Assembly (NCBI RefSeq): GCF_005893125.1 | Contig: NZ_VCJS01000130.1 | Location: forward strand, 1 to 34,853 | Reading direction: 5' to 3' | Origin: Nonomuraea basaltis | GTDB taxonomy: Bacteria; Actinomycetota; Actinomycetes; Streptosporangiales; Streptosporangiaceae | DNA length: 34,853 bases | Part shown: in pieces, positions 30,109 to 34,853 of the stretch | How positions within the stretch are numbered: position 1 is the first letter of the stretch | Layout: every line of letters starts with the position of its first letter | The notes under the pieces: generated by a model | Database searches by the model: none | What the model saw: the letters and a program-made list of their open reading frames with translations, nothing else | What the model was told of the DNA's origin: nothing | Made by a program: the position numbers and the translations under genes

Positions 30109-30439
30109 CGTCGTAGTTGAAGCCGAAGGCGCGCACACCGGTCTCCGTACGGGGCCGGTGACTCGTCTTCGGGCCGAAGGCGACGTAGGTGCCCGGGCCG
30201 TGGGTGCGGTCGCCCTCGATGACTTCGCCGCTCACGACGAAGTACGCCTCGCCGTAGGTCTCGTGGACGTCGAGGTCCGGCCATTCGGCGCCCGGGGCGA
30301 TGTCGATCACCCACGTCCTGATCCCCGGCATGCCAGGGAGCGTCCGTACGTGGACACCGGGACCCAGCTCGATCGGGGGGACCTCGTCGACGTCCACGGG
30401 GAGTATTTGTCCAGGTAGCACCTGTTCCGGAGTAATCAT
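30098..30439 (-). CDS. Small cupin-domain protein
   Basis: This 113-residue single-cupin protein has a beta-barrel core that includes RTWVIDIAPGAEWPDLDVHETYGEAYFVVSGEVI in two adjoining motif halves (motif 1: G-x5-H-x-x-x-x-E, here with DVHETYGEAYFVVSGE) and motif 2 GPGTYVAFGPKTSHRP. His, Glu and the motif 2 His are kept and can bind a metal. Reactions of small cupins vary (isomerases, dioxygenases, sensors), so none is assigned. It lies 13 bp downstream of the LAL regulator on the same strand and is probably transcribed with it. It overlaps the hydrolase remnant by 11 bp tail to tail. Confidence 0.87.
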   Translation of the reverse strand: MITPEQVLPGQILPVDVDEVPPIELGPGVHVRTLPGMPGIRTWVIDIAPGAEWPDLDVHETYGEAYFVVSGEVIEGDRTHGPGTYVAFGPKTSHRPRTETGVRAFGFNYDVTA

Positions 30440-30451
30440 CGCGACACGATC

Positions 30452-33199
30452 TCACAGCCCCAGTTGATCGGCGAAATCCTTGAGCTCGCCCCGGGAGGCG
30501 ACGCCGAGCTTGGGATAGGCCTTGTAGAGGTGGTAGCCCACCGTCCGGTGGCTGAGGAAGAGCTGCGCGGCGATGTCGCGGTTGGACAGGCCCTGCGCGG
30601 CGAGCCTGGCGATCTGCAGTTCCTGCGGGGTGAGGCCGGCGGCCACGCCTTCGGCGGGTCTGGCGCCCTGGTCCTGGGCGCCGGTCGCGGTGAGCTCGCC
30701 GCGGGTGCGTTCGGCCCACGGCCGCATGCCGAGCCGGTCGAAGACCTCCAGGGCATCATTCAACGAACCGCGCGCCTCGGCCTTCCGCCGAGCCCTGCGC
30801 AGCCATTCGCCGTAGAGCAGCGCGGTCCTGGCGTACTCCAGCGCGCGGCCGTCCTGGTCGTGCAGTTCGAGGGCCGCCGTGTAGAACGCCTCGGCCTGGT
30901 CGTCGGCGGCGAGCAGCCCACGGCAGCGCAGCACGAGCGCGTCGGCCCACGGCTGTCGGACCGACCCGGCCCACCGCTCGAAGCGCGCCAGTGGCTCGGC
31001 GGCGCGTGCCGGCGCTCCCACCCGTACGGCCGACTCCACCAGGTCGGGAGTGGAACGGGTGGCGCAGATGTGATGGCGCATCGGCTCGCGGGTCAGGCGC
31101 TCGAAGCGGGCGAGCGCCGTCTCGGCGCGGCCGAGGCCGAGGTCCAGCAGCCCGAGCGACCAGTGCGCCCACGGCGCGCCGGGGGAGACGGCCCCGGCGG
31201 TGGCCCCCGCCAGCCCTTCCTCGGCGTTGCGCCGGCAGGCCGCCTCTTCCCCTTTGGCCGCGTCGAGGTAGGCGAGCACGCTGCTGAACTGGCTGACCCA
31301 CTGCTGCTGGCCGGTGTCGCGGGCGAGCCCCAGGGCCTCGGTCGCCGTGGCGAGCGCGTCCAGGTGCCGTCCGGTGAACACCTCGCCCTCGACCATGAAG
31401 AACAGCACCGTCGGCAGCCGCCCGGCGCCGCCCCGGGCGCGGTGTTCGGCGGCGAGCGCGGTCGCCAGCTCGTAGGCGTCGGCGTCCTGGCCCAACGCGA
31501 GTGCCGCTCCGCAGAGGATCATCAACGCCTGGTCGGGGGCCCGGCCCCGCCGCCGCACCGCTGCGAGGATGTCGCCCAGCGGCGGCGGCCGCTCGGAACG
31601 GCCCCGGTCCAGGTGGACGAGGTAGGGCCCCACCGGCGCGAGTGGATCCGCATCGTCCAACGGCAGCGCGATCAGCCGGTCCAGCGTTGCCGCGAGCTGC
31701 CGTTCCCCCAGGTACCAGGAGGTGTGAACGGCCTGGATCAGCAACACGGCGGCCTGGCCCGGATCGGTGTCGCGGATGAGCTCGGCGCCGTCGAGCAGCA
31801 ACCGGTGGGCGGCGGGGTAGGAGCCCTGCCAGAAGTCCGCGAGCGCCTGTACTTGGGCGATCCGCGCCTTCACCGCCGGGGCCTCGTCCAGCCGCCGGGC
31901 CGCGCGGCCCCCGAAGGCTCGGGCACGCTCCAAATCACCCGCCTCCAGCGCCGCCTCCGCCGCCAGGGCCTCGCGGTGTGCCCTGGCCGCGGGCTCGACG
32001 CTCAGGCGGGCGGCACGTTCGTACGCCGCCGCGGCCGCCACGTGGCCGCTGCGTTCGCGGGCGCGGGCGGCGGTGCGTTCCAGCGCGGCGGCGGCCTCCT
32101 CGTCGGCTCCGGTGGCGGCGGCCGCCAGATGCCAGGCCCGGCGGTCGGCGTGCTCGGGCGAGCCGAGGGCGGCGGCGAGCGCGCGGTGGACGGCGAGGCG
32201 TTGCCCGAGCGGCGCCCGCTGGTAGACGGCGGCGCGGATCAGAGGATGGCGGAAGCGGATCGTGGTGCCGTCGGCGTCGCCGCGGAGCACCAGGCCGGCC
32301 CGCTCGGCGGGGGACAGGTCCTCGACGACCGCCCCCAGCGCATCGGCGGCACGCAGGATCACGGCGAGCTCGCCGGTCTCGTCGGCCGCCGCCACCAGGA
32401 GCAGACTCTGGCAGGCCTCCGGCATCCGGCTGACCTGGCCGTGGAAGGCCAGTTGCAGGCGGCTGGTGAGGGGGAGCGCCCCCGGCGAGAACGCGCTGCC
32501 GCCTTCGGCGGCCAGGGCGACCGGCAGCTCCAGCAGAGCCAGCGGGTTGCCGCCGGCCTCGGCGAGCACGCGGTAGCGCATGGCGGGCGCGAGCGGATGC
32601 CGGTCGAGCAGGGCCGCGGCCGCCTCCGGGGCCAGCCCGGAGAGGCACAACTCGGGAAGGCCGGGGGCGGGGAAGGATCCCTCGCCGTCCCGGCAGGCGA
32701 AGATCACGACCACGCCCTCGGCGTGCAGGCGCCGGGCAGCGAACAGGAGCGCGTCCCGCGACGCCCGGTCGAGCCACTGCGCGTCGTCGACGAGGCACAG
32801 CAGCCCGGTCTCGTCCGCGTGCTCCGCCAGCAGGGAGAGCACCGCCAGCCCCACCAGCATCGGTTCGAAGCCGGCCGCGGGCCCGAGCCCGAACACCGCC
32901 TCCAGAGCCTCGCGCTGCGGGCCGGGCAGCGCGGCGAGAGATCCGAGCGCCGGGCGCAGCAACAACTGCAGCCCCGAGAACGGCAGCTCCGCCTCGAACT
33001 CGACCCCCGTACCGCGGACCAGCCGCATGTCCCCGGCCGCCGCGGCGGCGTGGTCGAGCAACGCCGTCTTGCCGATGCCCGGCTCGCCACGCAGCACCAG
33101 CGACGAACTGGTGCTCGCCCGGGCTCCCGCCAGCAGTTCGGCGATCGCGTCCGCTTCGGGCTTTCTCCCGTACAGCTCCCCCGCGCCCATGACCCCCAT
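30452..33199 (-). CDS. LuxR-family LAL regulator (AAA ATPase plus HTH)
   Basis: This 915-residue large ATP-binding LuxR regulator has an N-terminal AAA domain with Walker A GEPGIGKTALL (about 38-48), Walker B-like LLCLVDDAQWLDRAS (about 133-147) and the sensor region LSGLAPEAAAALL. A long alpha-helical TPR-like middle (about 360-830) follows, then the LuxR HTH at the C-terminus: LTPQELQIARLAAQGLSNRDI with AAQLFLSHRTVGYHLYKAYPKLGV. Such proteins commonly activate sugar or secondary-metabolite genes. ATG 33199 was taken; ATG 33190 is nearly equivalent, and neither has a good ribosome site. The co-directional cupin follows 13 bp later. Its targets are not evident here. Confidence 0.93.
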   Translation of the reverse strand: MGVMGAGELYGRKPEADAIAELLAGARASTSSSLVLRGEPGIGKTALLDHAAAAAGDMRLVRGTGVEFEAELPFSGLQLLLRPALGSLAALPGPQREALEAVFGLGPAAGFEPMLVGLAVLSLLAEHADETGLLCLVDDAQWLDRASRDALLFAARRLHAEGVVVIFACRDGEGSFPAPGLPELCLSGLAPEAAAALLDRHPLAPAMRYRVLAEAGGNPLALLELPVALAAEGGSAFSPGALPLTSRLQLAFHGQVSRMPEACQSLLLVAAADETGELAVILRAADALGAVVEDLSPAERAGLVLRGDADGTTIRFRHPLIRAAVYQRAPLGQRLAVHRALAAALGSPEHADRRAWHLAAAATGADEEAAAALERTAARARERSGHVAAAAAYERAARLSVEPAARAHREALAAEAALEAGDLERARAFGGRAARRLDEAPAVKARIAQVQALADFWQGSYPAAHRLLLDGAELIRDTDPGQAAVLLIQAVHTSWYLGERQLAATLDRLIALPLDDADPLAPVGPYLVHLDRGRSERPPPLGDILAAVRRRGRAPDQALMILCGAALALGQDADAYELATALAAEHRARGGAGRLPTVLFFMVEGEVFTGRHLDALATATEALGLARDTGQQQWVSQFSSVLAYLDAAKGEEAACRRNAEEGLAGATAGAVSPGAPWAHWSLGLLDLGLGRAETALARFERLTREPMRHHICATRSTPDLVESAVRVGAPARAAEPLARFERWAGSVRQPWADALVLRCRGLLAADDQAEAFYTAALELHDQDGRALEYARTALLYGEWLRRARRKAEARGSLNDALEVFDRLGMRPWAERTRGELTATGAQDQGARPAEGVAAGLTPQELQIARLAAQGLSNRDIAAQLFLSHRTVGYHLYKAYPKLGVASRGELKDFADQLGL

Positions 33200-33416
33200 C
33201 CTGGCATTCGTCCGGGAGTGTCCCGTACGGGCCGGTCAGCACCTTTGTGTGCGTCCGAGCGTGATCAGGTCGGCTGTGCTCTCCCGGGTGACCGTGGCCC
33301 GGACGTGCGGTTCTCCCGCACCCAGCTCACCGACGCCGTTCACCGCCGGCATTTGGCTTTTCCCGCGACGGCTTGCCGCGGCACCAAGATCCCCTCACTT
33401 CCGCATACGGGACCTG

Positions 33417-33433
33417 ACCAAGGTCACCTTGGT
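33417..33433. repeat. 17-bp palindrome in the LAL upstream region
   Basis: ACCAAGGT-C-ACCTTGGT is perfect about a single central base, about 220 bp upstream of the LAL start. It looks like a dimeric regulator site. The rest of 33200-33540 holds no gene I can support apart from a 38-codon minus-strand frame (33236-33352) of no known family. Confidence 0.4.
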
Positions 33434-33571
33434 GCGGCGGTGCGGGCCGAACTGGTGGGCGATGCGGTGCGGCCGCTATGGTTTTGGATCACGTCCGATG
33501 TCGAGGCTGTTCTTCAGGAGGTGTGCCCTGGAGGCGGCCCCCTGGTGGGGATGACAACGGCGCCTGCGGGG

Positions 33572-33863
33572 TCAGGGCTCGGGAGCGGTGCGGCCAGCGG
33601 AAGAACGGAAGTCCGGCATGCCGAGATGGACGGCGGTGTGCGTGACCGCCAGACGTTGCATGGCGTCGAGTTTCTGGTCGGCTGCGGCGAGTCCTGATCG
33701 GGAGCCCCGGAGCGTGCTGCTCGAGCCCGCCGCTGTCGCTCTGATCCCGCCACTCCTCCAAGTCGTCGATCTCCCGCAGGAACGGCAGCGGCCGTGCCGG
33801 AACGGGAAGATCACGACTGACGAAGTGCAGAATCCAACGAAGTCCGTCGAGCACCCGGACCAC
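33572..33863 (-). pseudogene. Probable frameshifted small ORF, unknown family
   Basis: A GTG at 33863 opens a frame beginning VVRVLDGLRWILHFVSRDLP and continuing to DLEEWRDQSDSGGLEQHAPG, which looks like a real protein. After about 33705 that frame becomes Arg/Pro/His-rich, while another frame reads LAAADQKLDAMQRLAVTHTA and ends VHLGMPDFRSS...EP at a stop (33572-33574). One frameshift would join them into a protein of about 96 residues. No family is recognised. The stretch 33864-34020 shows nothing further. Confidence 0.35.
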
Positions 33864-34020
33864 GATAATGGGAAGCTACAGAGCGCGACTGCACAATGAC
33901 CAAGAATGCACAAGCGTCTCGATACCCGGCGCGAAGCGCCGCCAGCGCCTGCTCGATGTTTCCCGGAAGGTCTGGGCGTGTTGCGTAGGCTGAGGAAGGC
34001 GAAGATCACGAACGGAATTG

Positions 34021-34853
34021 TCAGGCGAGGATCCTGACGATGCCCGTGAACAGGCCGGGCAGGCGGCGGGCGGCGGGCACCACCAGCCGGGCCGTGCCGG
34101 GGCGGCGCGCGGCCTGCACCAGCGCGCCCGTCAGCAGCCGGTGCGTGCGAGACAGCCGCAGCCACGCGCCGTCGTAGTCCTCGGGCCGGTCCTCGGTCAG
34201 GCACCTGACCAGCAGTTCGGCCGAGCGCACGGCCAGCGAGACGCCCTCGCCGGTGAGCGCGTCCACGTAGCCGGCGGCGTCCCCGACCAGCAGGACGCGT
34301 CCCGCGCGGCGGGCGCGCACGGCCTGGCGCAGCGGGCCCGCGCCGCGCACCGGGGTGACGGCCGGGCCGCGCAGGCGGCGGCTCAGGCCGGGGAAGCCGC
34401 GCAGGTGCTCGTCGTAGCCGCGCCGCACCGAGCTGAGTATCGCGACGCCGATCAGGTCCCCGGCGACGGGCGTGACGTACGCCTCGCCGGCGCCCGACCA
34501 GTGGACCTCGACGTAGTCGGTCCACGGCTCGATCCTGTAGTGCCTGCGCTGGCCGTACCTGCGGGGTCCGCGCGCGGGCAGGTCGAGGCCGAGGGAGCGG
34601 CGCAGCGGCGAGTGCAGCCCGTCGGCGGCCACCAGCCAGCGGGCCCGCAGCCCGGCGGCCTCCACGCCGTCCCGGTCCTGCTCGACGCGGGTGATCTTGC
34701 CGGTGACCGTCTTGACGCCCAGCTCGGCGGCCCGCCGCGCGAGCGCGGCATGCAGATGCGTACGGCGTACGCCCAGCCCGGGAGCGGCGGAGAAGGCGGC
34801 CCGCACCTCCCGCCGGCCGTCGAGGTAGTGGATGCCGCGGAACTCGCGCCCCT
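34021..34853 (-). CDS. FAD-dependent oxidoreductase (geranylgeranyl-reductase/hydroxylase-like), partial
   Basis: The frame is open to the window edge, so the N-terminus with the dinucleotide fold lies outside; about 277 residues are visible. The order is GVRRTHLHAALARRAAELGVK (conserved Arg-His substrate/FAD region), LRARWLVAADGLHSPLRRSLGLD (DG motif), RYGQRRHYRIEPW, VEVHWSGAGEAYVTPVAGDLIGVAIL, and GRVLLVGDAAGYVDALTGEGVSLAVRSAELL, the C-terminal FAD-binding GD motif. This is the group of flavoproteins near geranylgeranyl reductases, often found beside type III polyketide synthases in actinomycetes. The C-terminus is complete at 34021. The start and neighbours upstream cannot be seen. Confidence 0.82.
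   Translation of the reverse strand, partial: GREFRGIHYLDGRREVRAAFSAAPGLGVRRTHLHAALARRAAELGVKTVTGKITRVEQDRDGVEAAGLRARWLVAADGLHSPLRRSLGLDLPARGPRRYGQRRHYRIEPWTDYVEVHWSGAGEAYVTPVAGDLIGVAILSSVRRGYDEHLRGFPGLSRRLRGPAVTPVRGAGPLRQAVRARRAGRVLLVGDAAGYVDALTGEGVSLAVRSAELLVRCLTEDRPEDYDGAWLRLSRTHRLLTGALVQAARRPGTARLVVPAARRLPGLFTGIVRILA

Noticed and set aside
33236..33352. 38-codon minus-strand ORF just before the LAL gene
   Set aside because: GC-rich third positions and a weak GGAAAAG upstream, but no family, no strong site and too short to support.
30464..33697. 1077-codon plus-strand frame opposite the LAL regulator
   Set aside because: It is a codon-phase shadow of the LAL gene, with no domain and His/Arg/Gln-rich composition.
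33900..34010. Inverted GC-rich motifs around CGGCGCGAAGCGCCG
   Set aside because: Short GC dyads are expected by chance at this base composition, and no array or repeat unit was found.
1..34853. CRISPR arrays, tRNA or rRNA genes
   Set aside because: No regularly spaced repeats, cloverleaf-like sequence with CCA/T-loop, or rRNA-like conserved stretch was seen on reading; a tRNAscan/Infernal run would settle this.

Overview
This is a GC-rich window from a filamentous or soil actinomycete (Streptomyces/Streptosporangiales type). The evidence is strong G/C bias at third codon positions, GTG starts, apparently leaderless promoters, and actinobacterial families (DUF2637, LuxR-type LAL regulator, FCD/GntR regulator, actinobacterial cytochrome b with a PDWY motif). 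No rRNA, tRNA or CRISPR array was seen. The species cannot be named from the sequence alone.

Region 1 (45-7025) is the most coherent system. A Cache-fold sensor-like protein and a GntR/FCD repressor read leftwards. A tightly overlapping five-gene operon diverges from them: cysteine-rich Fe-S protein, FAD-linked oxidase, an 83-residue protein of unknown function, an APC-type permease and an LLM-class flavin/F420-dependent oxidoreductase. All four internal junctions overlap (ATGA, GTGA, 14 bp, ATGA), so this looks like one substrate-import and oxidation module whose substrate I cannot name.

Region 2 (7197-16463) is accessory. It has a secreted cysteine-rich protein, a GNAT, a RidA protein, a TetR regulator with a FAD monooxygenase separated only by a 29-bp palindrome, an NmrA-type protein behind a textbook SoxR box, a DUF2637 membrane protein typical of actinobacterial conjugative elements, a berberine-bridge-type oxidase, and the stump of a tyrosine recombinase.

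Region 3 (16604-21645) has a double YCII-domain protein and an auxiliary tryptophanyl-tRNA synthetase preceded by a complete tryptophan attenuator (13-codon leader peptide with two adjacent Trp codons, competing hairpins, terminator). A TetR/aldo-keto reductase pair follows, diverging across two matching operators, and then an ABM-domain membrane protein.

Region 4 (21800-27985) has a two-gene molybdenum hydroxylase (FAD subunit plus a fused 2Fe-2S/molybdenum subunit, an E. coli YgfM/XdhD-like arrangement), an orphan bc1-type cytochrome b whose stop overlaps the start of a wrecked NDH-2 gene, and a small secreted protein.

Region 5 (27986-34853) starts with a degraded kilobase holding a peptide deformylase fragment. 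It continues with a SnoaL-like protein, a DUF1330 protein, a frameshifted alpha/beta hydrolase tail, a cupin, a large LAL regulator, and a FAD-dependent oxidoreductase running off the window edge.

A repeated theme is gene debris. Recognisable pieces of an XRE/MmyB-type regulator, a tyrosine integrase, an SDR, an NDH-2, a peptide deformylase and a chloroperoxidase-like hydrolase lie between intact genes. About 8.2-30.1 kb therefore looks like a high-turnover accessory region.
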